Assembly (NCBI GenBank): GCA_965198285.1
Contig: OZ240251.1
Coordinates: 2,108,001-2,172,000 of the forward strand
Direction of reading: 5' to 3'
DNA length: 64,000 nt
Source of the DNA: UBA11872 sp965198285
Lineage (GTDB): Bacteria; Chloroflexota; UBA11872
In this document: one piece after another, positions 35,943 through 45,110 of the stretch
How the letters are laid out: every line of letters starts with the position of its first letter
Numbering within the stretch: the first letter of the stretch is position 1
The notes under the pieces: model-generated
The model's input: only the letters and a program-made list of their open reading frames with translations
Database searches by the model: none
What the model was told of the DNA's origin: nothing
Position numbers and translations under genes: made by a program

Positions 35943-37469
35943 CTACGCCTTCCAGGCCGGCAGATAGTCCGACGCCGGGCTGTCCGTAATCCGCGCCAGG
36001 TCCGTTCCGTCAACCCGGATGGTGTAGATTTCCCAGTTCGCGTCGCGGTAGCTGGCAAAGGCGATCTTGGCGCCGTCCGGCGAGAACACCGGGTTCCAGT
36101 CCGGAGCCGGGTGGGTGGTCAGGCGTACCTCATTCGATCCGTCCGCGTCCGCCACAAATACGTCGAACGCGTCGCCAACCCAGCGGGCAAACGTGATGCG
36201 CGAACCGTCCGGCGAAAACGACGGGTCGCGGCCGCTGCTGATCACCGCGCGCGTTCCAGCTGGATCGTCCAGGTTCAGCGTCACGATGTCCGCCCCGCTC
36301 GTGAAGATGATCTGCGAACCGTCCGGCGACCAGGCGGGGTAGCAGAGGAACCCGGCCTGATCGCCGATGATCCGTTGGTCGGATCCGTCCGCCAGCATCG
36401 TGTAAATCTCGCTCTCGCCGCTGCGGGTGCTCGCAAATACCAGCCGGTCGCCGTCCGGCGACCACCAGGCTTCCCAGTCGGTGGCCGTTGTGTGGGTCAG
36501 TTGCTCCAGGTTATCGCCGTTGCTGTCGGCCACGAAGACTTGGAACCCACCGCTCGCGAACCCCGAGAAGGCGATCTGCTCGCCGTCCGGCGACCAGTTC
36601 GGACGGCTGCTGAGTCCCCCCATCAGCGTCAACTGCGTCTGGTCTGTTCCGTCCGGCGTCATGGTCCACAGGTTCCAGGCGCCGTCGCGGTTGCTCAGGA
36701 AGGCCAGCAGTCCGGTCGTCCCGGCCAGCGTCGGGTCGGGGATCGCAACGGTTGCTTGCGCTGGAATCAGCCCCCCGTCGCGGTAGTCCAAACCGCTAAA
36801 GGAGATGGCCACGGTGGACGGACCAACCGCAGGTTCGGAGTCAGGGTGCCATTTCCAGAAAATCGCGCGCTGCGCACGCAGCACCACCATTTCGCCACGG
36901 ACTTCGTAGACCACTGGCAGTCCGTATGTTTCCAGCCAGCGGTCGTTGCGGAACCAGCGACGCTCGATTTCGGGATACCGCGCCAGAATCTCAATCCGTT
37001 CCGCCTGGATCTCCTCGAACGATCGGGCGTCATCCGGCCTGGCTTCCGGTGGAAATGGAACGCCGCGTGCGCTGTTCAGCCATTCGTCCCGTCCCGCCTG
37101 GCTGAGGGCGTCGTACACGTTCACAAACGCTATCCCACCGCTCGCCGACCACATCAGGACGGCCTTCTGAAACGCCTGAAACGTTAGCGGCCCGTCTGAC
37201 CAGCGATTGGAAACTGGATAGCCAAGCCTGCGCACGCCGCCGGCCGACTGGAAGAACGACCAGAACGGGATGTCGTGCGCGTCGGTCACTTCGAAACCCA
37301 GGCCGACGTCAGGGCCGGTCTGCGTGTAGAACCATCCCGTGGGGAGGGCGTAGTCCTGCGGCTCCGCCGCACGCGTCGGTTGGGCAGTCGAAAGGAAGGC
37401 GCCGCCGACGAACGCCAGCGCCAGCACGACGCCGCGCAACGACATCCACGACCGGACGCAGTACGACAT
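35943..37469 (-). CDS. Secreted TolB-like PD40 (WD40-like) beta-propeller protein
   Basis: A 508-residue exported protein with a signal peptide (MSYCVRSW then a hydrophobic core, cut near residue 34). A domain at about 40-240 contains LGYPVSNRW and LTFQAFQKAVLMW. A PD40 propeller of about six SPDG-type repeats follows: SPDGEQIAFSG, SPDGDRLVFAST, SPDGSQIIFTSG, SPDGSRITFARW, SPDGAKIAFAS. Such propellers bind proteins or ligands outside the cytoplasm. The gene is convergent with the ROK kinase and divergent from the rhodanese. No enzymatic role is apparent. Confidence 0.88.
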   Translation of the reverse strand: MSYCVRSWMSLRGVVLALAFVGGAFLSTAQPTRAAEPQDYALPTGWFYTQTGPDVGLGFEVTDAHDIPFWSFFQSAGGVRRLGYPVSNRWSDGPLTFQAFQKAVLMWSASGGIAFVNVYDALSQAGRDEWLNSARGVPFPPEARPDDARSFEEIQAERIEILARYPEIERRWFRNDRWLETYGLPVVYEVRGEMVVLRAQRAIFWKWHPDSEPAVGPSTVAISFSGLDYRDGGLIPAQATVAIPDPTLAGTTGLLAFLSNRDGAWNLWTMTPDGTDQTQLTLMGGLSSRPNWSPDGEQIAFSGFASGGFQVFVADSNGDNLEQLTHTTATDWEAWWSPDGDRLVFASTRSGESEIYTMLADGSDQRIIGDQAGFLCYPAWSPDGSQIIFTSGADIVTLNLDDPAGTRAVISSGRDPSFSPDGSRITFARWVGDAFDVFVADADGSNEVRLTTHPAPDWNPVFSPDGAKIAFASYRDANWEIYTIRVDGTDLARITDSPASDYLPAWKA

Positions 37470-37613
37470 GGCGAGCTATCGAGCCTACGAGTTGGCCGTG
37501 GGCGGCCAATGTATCCCACGCGCTTGATTCCGACCGTAGTGCAGCTTGGTTTTCGTGCGAAACTACACCGAGCGCCCTCGCAGGCGAAAGACACTTCTGG
37601 ACAGGTGAGATCA

Positions 37614-38453
37614 ATGGCCGAATACGTGAATGCAGACGCTCTGGTTGACACCGACTGGGTCGCCGCGCGCGGCGACGACGGTGTGCGACTCGTCGAGGTG
37701 GATGTGGACACGTCCTCCTACGACTCCGGGCATATCCCCGGTGCCGTCGGTTGGAACTGGGAAACCCAGCTCTCCGACGGCATTCAGCGTGACATCGCGT
37801 CGCCGGCACAGTGGAAGGATCTGCTGGAAAGCTCCGGCATTTCCGCCGACACCCACGTAATCCTGTATGGCGACAACAACAACTGGTTCGCGGCCTTTGC
37901 CTACTGGCAGTTCAAGCTCGGCGGCCACGACCACGTGAGCCTCATGAATGGCGGACGGCTCAAGTGGGAGCAGGAAGGTCGTGAGTTGACCACCGACCCG
38001 ACCGAAGTTGAGCGCTCTACCTACGAAGCCGGTGAGCCCAACCCGTCCCTGCGCGTCTTGCAGCCCGGCGTCCGAGCCGCGGTAGGCGACGGCTCCACGG
38101 TGATGGTCGACGTGCGCTCGCCCGCCGAATTCACCGGCGAAATCCTGGCTCCGCCGGGCTTGGCCGAACTGTCTCAGCGTGGTGGACACATTCCTGGCGC
38201 CGACAACGTTCCCTGGCTGACGGCGGTCAACGAAGCGGACGGCACGTTCAAGTCCGCGGACGAATTGCACGAGATCTACGGAGCGCGCGGAGCTACGGGC
38301 GACGCGCCGGTCATCACCTATTGCCGAATCGGCGAACGCTCGGCCCACACCTGGTTTGCGCTGCACGAACTTCTCGGAGTCGGCGATGTCCGCAACTACG
38401 ACGGGTCGTGGACCGAGTGGGGCTCCATGATCGGGTTGCCGATCGAGCGCTAA
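37614..38453 (+). CDS. Thiosulfate/3-mercaptopyruvate sulfurtransferase (tandem rhodanese)
   Basis: A 279-residue double-rhodanese protein that moves sulfane sulfur to cyanide or thiols. The ATG at 37614 follows AGGTGA at proper spacing; the longer open frame upstream is discarded. The N-terminal rhodanese copy lacks a catalytic Cys (YGDNNNWFA), as usual. The C-terminal copy has the active site TYCRIGERSAHTWF with Cys237. RGGHIPGADNVPW is another family mark. It stands alone, divergent from the propeller gene. Confidence 0.93.
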   Translation: MAEYVNADALVDTDWVAARGDDGVRLVEVDVDTSSYDSGHIPGAVGWNWETQLSDGIQRDIASPAQWKDLLESSGISADTHVILYGDNNNWFAAFAYWQFKLGGHDHVSLMNGGRLKWEQEGRELTTDPTEVERSTYEAGEPNPSLRVLQPGVRAAVGDGSTVMVDVRSPAEFTGEILAPPGLAELSQRGGHIPGADNVPWLTAVNEADGTFKSADELHEIYGARGATGDAPVITYCRIGERSAHTWFALHELLGVGDVRNYDGSWTEWGSMIGLPIER

Positions 38454-38477
38454 GCGGCGCTTGGTGGTCGCGACTTC

Positions 38478-40079
38478 CTAGCCGCTCAATTCAACCTGGG
38501 CTAGGTCGATTGCGCCGCTCACCGGATCGATGCCGAACGTATTCACGTTCGGCTTGAGCAGAAACGCCGAGGCGTGTCGGCCAATCGCGATCGCCGGCGT
38601 CTCGGCATCCAGCAGAGCGTCGGCGGCCGCGTACGCCGCGCGTTGGGCCTCGACGTCCGTGGCTGCCGTCGCTGCCGCCACGTGTCGGTCGAACTCGGCG
38701 CTGGACCAGCCGGAGCGGAAGAAATCGATGTCCGAGCGCCACAGGTCGTCCAGCCAGTTCGACGGATGGCGGTACTCCGAGGTCCACCCCGCGCGGTAGG
38801 CGTCGAAATCGCCCGGGTCATTCGAGAAGTCCAGGAAGTCGCGCCACTCGCGCACGTCCAGTCGAACCTCCAGGCCCAGGGTTTCACCCCATACCCGCGC
38901 CAGTTCCGCGGCCAGGCGGTCCCATTGGTCCGTTCGGTGATAGGTGAAGCGCAGCGGCGGCAGTCCCTCCCCATTTGGAAAGCCGGCGCCTGCCAGCAAG
39001 GCCCTCGCCTCGTCGATACTCGGCGTCCAATCGGACTGGGCTGCCAGGATGCTTTCCGGCGTCAGCCGATGCGCCGGCAGCGTCGGCAGATCGAATACAA
39101 CCGAGGTCAGCGCCTCGCGGTCGAGCGCCAGTGACAGTGCTCGCCGCACGGCCCTCGAGTCCCAGGGCGGCTTGCGCGTATTCAGCACGATGAACCACGT
39201 CCCCGCGCGCTCGAAGAGCCGTACCTGCGGTCGCAGGTCCGCATCGGCCAGGGCCGACTTGAAGTCCCCGGCGGTCACGCTGGCGGCGTGTGCGGGACTG
39301 GCGTGGAAGTCTTGGAGTCGCGAGTCGGCCGACCGAGGGAAGCGAATCACCACGTCGCTGAACTTGGGTGGGGTTGGTCCGCCGTAGTGCGGATTCTGGT
39401 GCAACGTCATGCCCAGGCTGCCGTCCCACTGCACTAGCTTGTAGGGCCCGTTGCTGCGGATGCGGACCGGTGAAGTCCAGGCTGCGCCCGTGCCTTCGAT
39501 CTCCGCCCGCGGCAGCGGAACAAACGTCGATGTCGCCACCCGCGCCAGGAATCCAGGCGTCGGAGAATCCAGATGAACTCGCAGCGTCGAGGTGTCTGGC
39601 GCGAGCACCCGTGGGTTTTCGCGTTGTCGGCCGCCGCCGGCAAAGCTCTCCGCGCCGCTGATCGGAAACAGCAGGTAGTTGAAGGTGGCGCCCAGCTCGG
39701 GCGAGAGATTGCGTTCCCAGGACCAGACGAAGTCGTCGGCTGACACCGCCTCGCCCGAGGTCCAGCGCCCGTCGGCCGCCAGCGTGAACTGATACGCGTG
39801 CCCGGCGTCCGTGATTTGCCACGAGTCCGCGGCGGCGGCCCGTGTCGCGCCGCCTTCCCCGACGCGCACCAGCGGCTCGAACAGGGCGTCCGCGATCGTC
39901 GCCTCTTGAGGCTGCGCGACGAGCGCTGGATCCACGGTGGCCGGCTCGTCCAGCAGCAACTCAAGGCGCCGGCCATCGCCGCCGGATCCGGGCGGCGTGG
40001 GACCGTCGCAGGCGGCGAGGGCGGCGAGCGCCATGCCGCCGCCCGCCATCCGCACGAACCGCCGACGGTTCAGCGGCAC
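38478..40079 (-). CDS. ABC transporter substrate-binding lipoprotein, family 5
   Basis: A 533-residue OppA/DppA-type binding protein for peptides, oligosaccharides or nickel. The N-terminus has a twin-arginine-like NRRRFVRM followed by a lipobox LAAC, suggesting export and lipid anchoring. The mature part shows GEAVSADDFVWSWERNL, the family's signature region, and a C-terminal EFDRHVAAATAATD. It is last in the minus-strand run dcd-nudix-SBP-SBP. No permease or ATPase gene is nearby. GTG start at 40079. Confidence 0.88.
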   Translation of the reverse strand: MPLNRRRFVRMAGGGMALAALAACDGPTPPGSGGDGRRLELLLDEPATVDPALVAQPQEATIADALFEPLVRVGEGGATRAAAADSWQITDAGHAYQFTLAADGRWTSGEAVSADDFVWSWERNLSPELGATFNYLLFPISGAESFAGGGRQRENPRVLAPDTSTLRVHLDSPTPGFLARVATSTFVPLPRAEIEGTGAAWTSPVRIRSNGPYKLVQWDGSLGMTLHQNPHYGGPTPPKFSDVVIRFPRSADSRLQDFHASPAHAASVTAGDFKSALADADLRPQVRLFERAGTWFIVLNTRKPPWDSRAVRRALSLALDREALTSVVFDLPTLPAHRLTPESILAAQSDWTPSIDEARALLAGAGFPNGEGLPPLRFTYHRTDQWDRLAAELARVWGETLGLEVRLDVREWRDFLDFSNDPGDFDAYRAGWTSEYRHPSNWLDDLWRSDIDFFRSGWSSAEFDRHVAAATAATDVEAQRAAYAAADALLDAETPAIAIGRHASAFLLKPNVNTFGIDPVSGAIDLAQVELSG

Positions 40080-40083
40080 CGGC

Positions 40084-41697
40084 TTATCTGGTGATCGTCA
40101 GGTCCGTGAGCCACTCTCGAGTGAGTGGGCGGCCGGCGTAGCCGTCCACCCAGGGCTGCACGAGCTCGTGCGACACGAAGAACAGCAGCGGAATTAGCAC
40201 GCCCTGCGAAATTACCCGGTCTTCGACCTGCCCGTAAAAGTCCAGTCGATCCTCGTCCGTGTCGGCGCTGCGAGCGCGCTCGACTAGATCGTCCACGACG
40301 GCGTCTGAAAAGCGCCACGAGTTGTCGGGACGGTTCGACGCAAAAAGCTCATCGGTGAAGTTGAACGCGTCCGGGAAGTCGGCCGACCAGCCGAGGAAGA
40401 ACGCCTGGATGTCATGGTCCGGATCGTCGAGCGTGGCGACCACGTCATCGAACGAGCGCAACTCGATTAGCACATCCGCACCCAACTCGGTCCGCCACGG
40501 GTCGACGACGATTTCTAGGAACGGATTGCCTGAGAGGCTGTCGCCCGGTGCTACCAGGGTGATGGGCGGCAGCGCCTCGGCGCTGCCGTAGCTCGACTTT
40601 GCCAGTTCCGAGCGGGCGGCCTCTAGGTCGAACGCAAGACCTTCGAAGTCGGGACGGTGGCCCGGCAGGCCCGGCGGGAGAACGCCTTTCGCCTCCCGCT
40701 GCGATCCGCCCAGGAGCGCCTCGTTGATGAAGGCCCGGTCGGTGGCCAAGGCCAGGGCCCGCCGCACGTACACGTCGTCGAACGGCGCCAGCGTCGTGTT
40801 GAACCCGATGTACTGGAACGCCAGATCCGGCGTGCTGAGTAACTGCCCGCTGCGCGGCTCATTCGGGTCCCGGAACCGGTCCAGGTCGGCCGCGCCGATG
40901 AAGACGAGATCAAGTTCGTCGTTTTCGTACAGCAGCAGGTCTTCGCCCACGTCGAGTTGATGAAACTGAACCCGCGCCGGTCCGCCGGGTAGCCAGGATG
41001 CCGTGGCCGCCCGTCCCAGGACGATCAACTCTTCCGCCTGCCAGTCCAGCAGCTCGTACGGCCCCGACCCGTTTGGCGATCGCCACCACGCATCGCCCAT
41101 GTCAACGTTGTCTTGGTCCACGATCAGCGCCGGACCGGCGCTGAGTTTGCTGGGGAAGAACGAGAGCGGCGCGGTCAGGGTGACGTCCAGTGTGCGCGAT
41201 CCGCGCACGCGCAGACCCGACACTGAGCTGGCCTCTCCGGCCGCATACTCCGCCGCGCCCTTGATGCCTTCCAGGAAGACAGGCCCGGAAAGCGAGCCGG
41301 TGTCGGGATTGAGGGCGCGCGTCCACGACCACGCCACATCCGCTGCGGTCAGCTGTCGGCCATCATGAAACTTCGCCTGGCGACGAATCGTGAACGTATA
41401 CGTCAGGCCGTCGTCGCTGACGGTCCAGCCCGAAGCCAGGTCGGGTTTAACCGACAGGTCGGGTGCGATGCGTGTCAGTCCGGCGAATATCTCCTGCGCG
41501 TATCCGGCCGAGCCGGTGTCGCGCACGTGCACGGGATCAAGCGTTATCGGCTCGGGGCCCTCGATCCGCAGCGTGCCGGACGCCGCCGGCGCGGTCGGGC
41601 CTGCCGCGCCGCCGCTCAAAACGGCCAGACCGAGCGCCAGCGCCGCGACTGTCAGGAGCGCCCGGACGGCGCGCCGCCATTCGAAGGCGCTAGGCAC
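40084..41697 (-). CDS. ABC transporter substrate-binding protein, family 5
   Basis: A 537-residue solute-binding protein of the peptide/nickel family with an N-terminal hydrophobic export segment (about 10-32) but no obvious lipobox. Signature: GRQLTAADVAWSWTRAL. Later YIGFNTTLAPFDDVYVRRALALATDR is the conserved stretch that precedes the ligand lobe switch. It overlaps the nudix stop by 8 bases (GTG start at 41697) and ends 4 bases before its relative. The two are clearly different proteins and may bind different ligands for a transporter encoded elsewhere. Confidence 0.88.
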   Translation of the reverse strand: MPSAFEWRRAVRALLTVAALALGLAVLSGGAAGPTAPAASGTLRIEGPEPITLDPVHVRDTGSAGYAQEIFAGLTRIAPDLSVKPDLASGWTVSDDGLTYTFTIRRQAKFHDGRQLTAADVAWSWTRALNPDTGSLSGPVFLEGIKGAAEYAAGEASSVSGLRVRGSRTLDVTLTAPLSFFPSKLSAGPALIVDQDNVDMGDAWWRSPNGSGPYELLDWQAEELIVLGRAATASWLPGGPARVQFHQLDVGEDLLLYENDELDLVFIGAADLDRFRDPNEPRSGQLLSTPDLAFQYIGFNTTLAPFDDVYVRRALALATDRAFINEALLGGSQREAKGVLPPGLPGHRPDFEGLAFDLEAARSELAKSSYGSAEALPPITLVAPGDSLSGNPFLEIVVDPWRTELGADVLIELRSFDDVVATLDDPDHDIQAFFLGWSADFPDAFNFTDELFASNRPDNSWRFSDAVVDDLVERARSADTDEDRLDFYGQVEDRVISQGVLIPLLFFVSHELVQPWVDGYAGRPLTREWLTDLTITR

Positions 41698-42175
41698 CCG
41701 CGTTCTCTGGACTTTGACGGCTCAGCATGTCTTCCGCGCGCAGCATGATGGTGCGCTCGTTCACATGGTGCAGCATCCGCACCGCGTCCGGCATCGGCAC
41801 CCAGCGCGCCTCCACGTGCTCCGCGGGGTCGGGCCGGATGTTGCCGCCGGTAGATCGCAGCAGGTACTGGTGCACGACCTTGGGCACGAACCCGGTCCAA
41901 AGATCGGGTCGGACTTCATAGCGGATTTCGCCCAGATCGTCCTCCACTTCGCCCACGATGCCGGTCTCCTCCAGCACCTCGCGCACCGCCGCCTCTTTAG
42001 GGGCTTCGCCGCGCTCTACGGCGCCTTTCGGAAGCACCCAGGCGCCGCGCTGGGTTTGCACCACGGCTACCTGAATCTCACCGTTCTTGAGGCGATAGAT
42101 CACCCCACCTGACGACTCGAGGAAAGGTTCCTCGGCGCCGGCGGCTACTTCGGTCTGATCGGCGGCTTCTGCCAT
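41690..42175 (-). CDS. NUDIX hydrolase
   Basis: A 161-residue Nudix protein. The Nudix box is complete at residues 51-73 (GAVERGEAPKEAAVREVLEETGI), matching G-x5-E-x7-R-E-x-x-E-E-x-G. The layout around it (GGVIYRL, WVLPKG) resembles diadenosine polyphosphate or diphosphoinositol-type hydrolases, but the substrate is not certain. The ATG at 42175 follows AGGAG. It lies between dcd and the solute-binding protein genes. Confidence 0.92.
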   Translation of the reverse strand: MAEAADQTEVAAGAEEPFLESSGGVIYRLKNGEIQVAVVQTQRGAWVLPKGAVERGEAPKEAAVREVLEETGIVGEVEDDLGEIRYEVRPDLWTGFVPKVVHQYLLRSTGGNIRPDPAEHVEARWVPMPDAVRMLHHVNERTIMLRAEDMLSRQSPENAGA

Positions 42176-42206
42176 GAGCTGCTCCTAAGCCATGCCGGTA
42201 TCGCGG

Positions 42207-42770
42207 CTAGGCGAATCCAAGATGCGACCGGCTGGGTGTAGATCCCATTTGATCCTGGTACTTGCTATTCAGACCCGGCGAGCCATACGGCTGCTCGGCC
42301 GGGCTGGTGAGTTGCATCACCGAAAGCTGGCTGACCCGCATGCCGGGCCACAGCAGGATGGGCAGGTTAGCGTGATTCGACAACTCCAGCGTCAGGCTGC
42401 CGCGAAACCCCGGGTCGACATAGCCTGCTGTGCTGTGCACCATCAAGCCTAGCCGCCCCAGCGAGCTTTTGCCCTCGATCCGTCCCACCAGGTCGTCGGG
42501 CATCTGAATGGTCTCAACGGTTCCGCCGAGTACGAACTCGCCGGGATGCAGGACGAAGCTCGCGCCGTCCGCGACCTCAACCTCTTCGGTCAGGTCCGGC
42601 TGATCGCGCATGGGATCGATGTGCGTCTCGGTCTGGTTGATGAACACCCGAAACACAGACCCCAGGCGTAGGTCGATGCTCGATGGCTGAATCGCGGTTG
42701 CGTCGAGCGGGGTGACGTTCAGGCGGCCTGACGCGATTGCGTCGCGTAGAGCCCGATCGCTCAGGACCAC
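42207..42770 (-). CDS. dcd: dCTP deaminase
   Basis: A 187-residue trimeric dCTP deaminase/dUTPase-fold enzyme. The core is IQPSSIDLRLG near residue 28, then RIEGKSSLGRLGLMVHSTAGYVDPGF, where the family's R/K-S-S-x-A/G-R and the catalytic Glu region are found. It makes dUTP for dTMP synthesis; some relatives go on to dUMP, which cannot be excluded. The start is GTG at 42770. Pairing with a Nudix gene suggests nucleotide-pool duties. Confidence 0.92.
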   Translation of the reverse strand: MVLSDRALRDAIASGRLNVTPLDATAIQPSSIDLRLGSVFRVFINQTETHIDPMRDQPDLTEEVEVADGASFVLHPGEFVLGGTVETIQMPDDLVGRIEGKSSLGRLGLMVHSTAGYVDPGFRGSLTLELSNHANLPILLWPGMRVSQLSVMQLTSPAEQPYGSPGLNSKYQDQMGSTPSRSHLGFA

Positions 42771-42808
42771 TCGCCCCCCTTTTCACAGCCCGTTGGCGCG
42801 TGGCGCCG

Positions 42809-44326
42809 ATGCTACCGTACGCCTGCCCGTCGCTCGTACTGAGGCGCTGGCTTCTGATTCTCTCCATCGACCAGGGCACCACGGGCACGACCACGCTGGT
42901 CATAGACGAGGACGCCCGCATCGTCGGCCGCGGTTACGCCCCGGTGGTTCAGAGTTACCCGCGGCCCGGTTGGGTCGAGCACGATCCCCGCCAGATCTGG
43001 CGGAGCGTGCAACAGAGCTCGTGTCAGGCGCTCGACGCGGCGCCGGCGGGCGGCGTTGCCGCGCTCGGTATCACCAACCAGCGCGAGACGGCCGTGGCCT
43101 GGGACGCGTCCTCGCTCGAACCGTTGGGCCCGGCCATCGTTTGGCAGGACGTCCGCACCGCCGCCCAGATGGCCGAACTGGAAGCCACCGGTCACGGCAA
43201 CAGGGTCCGCGCGGTTACTGGCCTGCGCCCCAGTCCCTACTTCAGCGTTGGAAAGTTCGCCTGGATGCTGGACCACGTGTCCAAAGTTAAGGCGGCGCGC
43301 GACGCCGGTCGGCTGCGCCTCGGCACCGTGGATGCCTGGCTGATTGCGCGATTGACCGGTGGTGCGCACCTCACCGACGCAACCAATGCTTCCCGTACCC
43401 TGCTGATGGACCTCGAGACAGGCCGCTGGTCGTCTGAACTGGCCGAGCTGTTCGGCATTCCGGCAGAGGCGCTGCCCGAGATCGTCCCCTCGGTCGGCGA
43501 GTGCGAGGTCACGGGTCCCGACGCCCCGGTCCCCGCCGGGACGCCGATCAGCGGGATCGCCGGCGACCAGCAGGCCGCCCTCTTTGGCCACCTCGCCGTT
43601 TCGCCCGGCGCAGCCAAGGTGACCTACGGCACCGGCTGCTTCCTCCTCCAGCACGCCGGCAGCGCGCATCCGCCGGACATCGAACACCTGCTCACCACCG
43701 TGGCGCTTGGGCAGCCGGACGGCCTGACCTACGCCTACGAGGGCAGCGTGTTCACAGGTGGTGCCCTGGTCCAGTGGCTGCGCGACGAACTGGGGCTGAT
43801 CAAGTCCGCGCCCGAGATTGAGGTGTTGGCGCGCACCGTGCTCGACACCGGCGGCGCGGTAATCGTTCCCGCCTTCACTGGGCTGGGAGCGCCCTACTGG
43901 GACCCAAACGCTCGGGGCGCCATTCTGGGCCTAACGCGCGGAGTGAACGCCGCGCACCTGGCTCGCGCCGCCCTGGAAGCCATCGTGCATCAGGTCCATG
44001 ATGTGCTGGAAGTCATGCCGCCGTTGACTGGTGAATTGCTCGTGGATGGCGGCGCCGCCGCCAACGACCTGCTGATGCAACTCCAGGCCACGAGCGCGGC
44101 GCGCGCCGTCGCCCGGCCCGCGGACATCGAGACCACCGCCCTCGGCGCGGCCTATATGGCCGGCTTGGCACTCAGCATGTGGTCCAGCGTGGACGACCTG
44201 CGCTCGCTGCGACCTCCTCCGACCCTGTTCCAGCCGGGACAGGCGACCCTAGCCACTGACCGTCCTACCTGGCGCCGGGCCGTACAACGCACCCGCGGCT
44301 GGGCGGCGGCCCCCGACGACGCGTGA
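42809..44326 (+). CDS. glpK: Glycerol kinase
   Basis: An FGGY kinase with glycerol kinase motifs: SIDQGTTGTTTLVID at the ATP site, GITNQRET, WQDVRT, SGIAGDQQAALFGH, YGTGCFLL, and FTGLGAPYWDPNARG. It makes glycerol 3-phosphate from ATP and glycerol. The ATG at 42809 gives 505 residues but adds a 15-residue leader not seen in the family. A CTG at 42854, nine bases after GAGG, would give the usual N-terminus. The sugar isomerase gene follows after 13 bases. Divergent from dcd. Confidence 0.94.
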   Translation: MLPYACPSLVLRRWLLILSIDQGTTGTTTLVIDEDARIVGRGYAPVVQSYPRPGWVEHDPRQIWRSVQQSSCQALDAAPAGGVAALGITNQRETAVAWDASSLEPLGPAIVWQDVRTAAQMAELEATGHGNRVRAVTGLRPSPYFSVGKFAWMLDHVSKVKAARDAGRLRLGTVDAWLIARLTGGAHLTDATNASRTLLMDLETGRWSSELAELFGIPAEALPEIVPSVGECEVTGPDAPVPAGTPISGIAGDQQAALFGHLAVSPGAAKVTYGTGCFLLQHAGSAHPPDIEHLLTTVALGQPDGLTYAYEGSVFTGGALVQWLRDELGLIKSAPEIEVLARTVLDTGGAVIVPAFTGLGAPYWDPNARGAILGLTRGVNAAHLARAALEAIVHQVHDVLEVMPPLTGELLVDGGAAANDLLMQLQATSAARAVARPADIETTALGAAYMAGLALSMWSSVDDLRSLRPPPTLFQPGQATLATDRPTWRRAVQRTRGWAAAPDDA

Positions 44327-44339
44327 GAAACTGCCGCGC

Positions 44340-45110
44340 ATGAGCCTGCATGTCGCGTTCTGCCTGTGGGGCCTTCCCGACGACTCCGCAGTCGCCACCG
44401 CGTTCGCCGCCAGCGCCGGGTTCCAGTCGGTCGACGTGCGCCCCGGCTACGGCAGCCTGGCAGCCTCCGACCGCACGCTGCCGGTCACCTGCATGGCCGT
44501 CGCGCACCTCATGCCGGAAGGGGCAATGCTGGACGCGACCTCAGAGCCGGCCCGTCAACTCGCGGTGGACCACGTACGCACTGGAATCCTCGAAGCCCAA
44601 AGCCTGGGCGTGCCCGACGTTTACCTCGCGCCCCCGGCCACGCCCGATGCGCCGGCTCTGACCGCCTACCGTGAATCAGCCCTCACGCTGGCCGACGAGG
44701 CCAAACGCGCCGGCGTCCGGCTGGGCATCGAGCATTTCCCGGGGCGCGGCTTGGCCACCGTCCGCGAAACTCTCGACTTCATTGCGGCCTGCGGCCACGA
44801 CTACCTCTACCTGCTGCTGGACGTAGGCCACAACCAGATCGCCGGCGAGTCCGTCGCCGAATCGATCCGGGCCGCCGGCGACCGCCTGCAGTACGTGCAC
44901 GTCAACGACAACGATGCCCAGAGCGACCTGCATCTCGGCCTGCTTGAAGGCGTCCAAGACGAAGCCTGGGTTCGGGATGCCCTGCGCGCGGTCGTCGACT
45001 CTCCCTACGACGGCCCGGTCAGCGTCGAAGTCAACATGGCAATGCCCGATCCACGGGCAGCCGCCACCAGCAGCCTGTCGATCGTGCGGCGGCTCGAACC
45101 CGACGCCTAG
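44340..45110 (+). CDS. Sugar phosphate isomerase/epimerase family TIM-barrel protein
   Basis: A 256-residue xylose isomerase-like (AP endonuclease 2) barrel. Metal-site features are visible: LGIEHFPGRGL (Glu and His), LLLDVGHNQIAG (Asp and His) and YVHVNDNDAQSDLHLGLLEG, plus VSVEVNMAMPD late. This fits sugar or inosose isomerases and epimerases. It is coupled to glpK and stops at a CTAG shared with the convergent Gfo/Idh/MocA gene, an enzyme family often paired with it in polyol breakdown. Confidence 0.86.
   Translation: MSLHVAFCLWGLPDDSAVATAFAASAGFQSVDVRPGYGSLAASDRTLPVTCMAVAHLMPEGAMLDATSEPARQLAVDHVRTGILEAQSLGVPDVYLAPPATPDAPALTAYRESALTLADEAKRAGVRLGIEHFPGRGLATVRETLDFIAACGHDYLYLLLDVGHNQIAGESVAESIRAAGDRLQYVHVNDNDAQSDLHLGLLEGVQDEAWVRDALRAVVDSPYDGPVSVEVNMAMPDPRAAATSSLSIVRRLEPDA

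Noticed and set aside
35943..37187. Plus-strand frame of 358 codons over the PD40 protein
   Set aside because: Opposite strand of an obvious propeller gene; the repeats in it only mirror the SPDG repeats.
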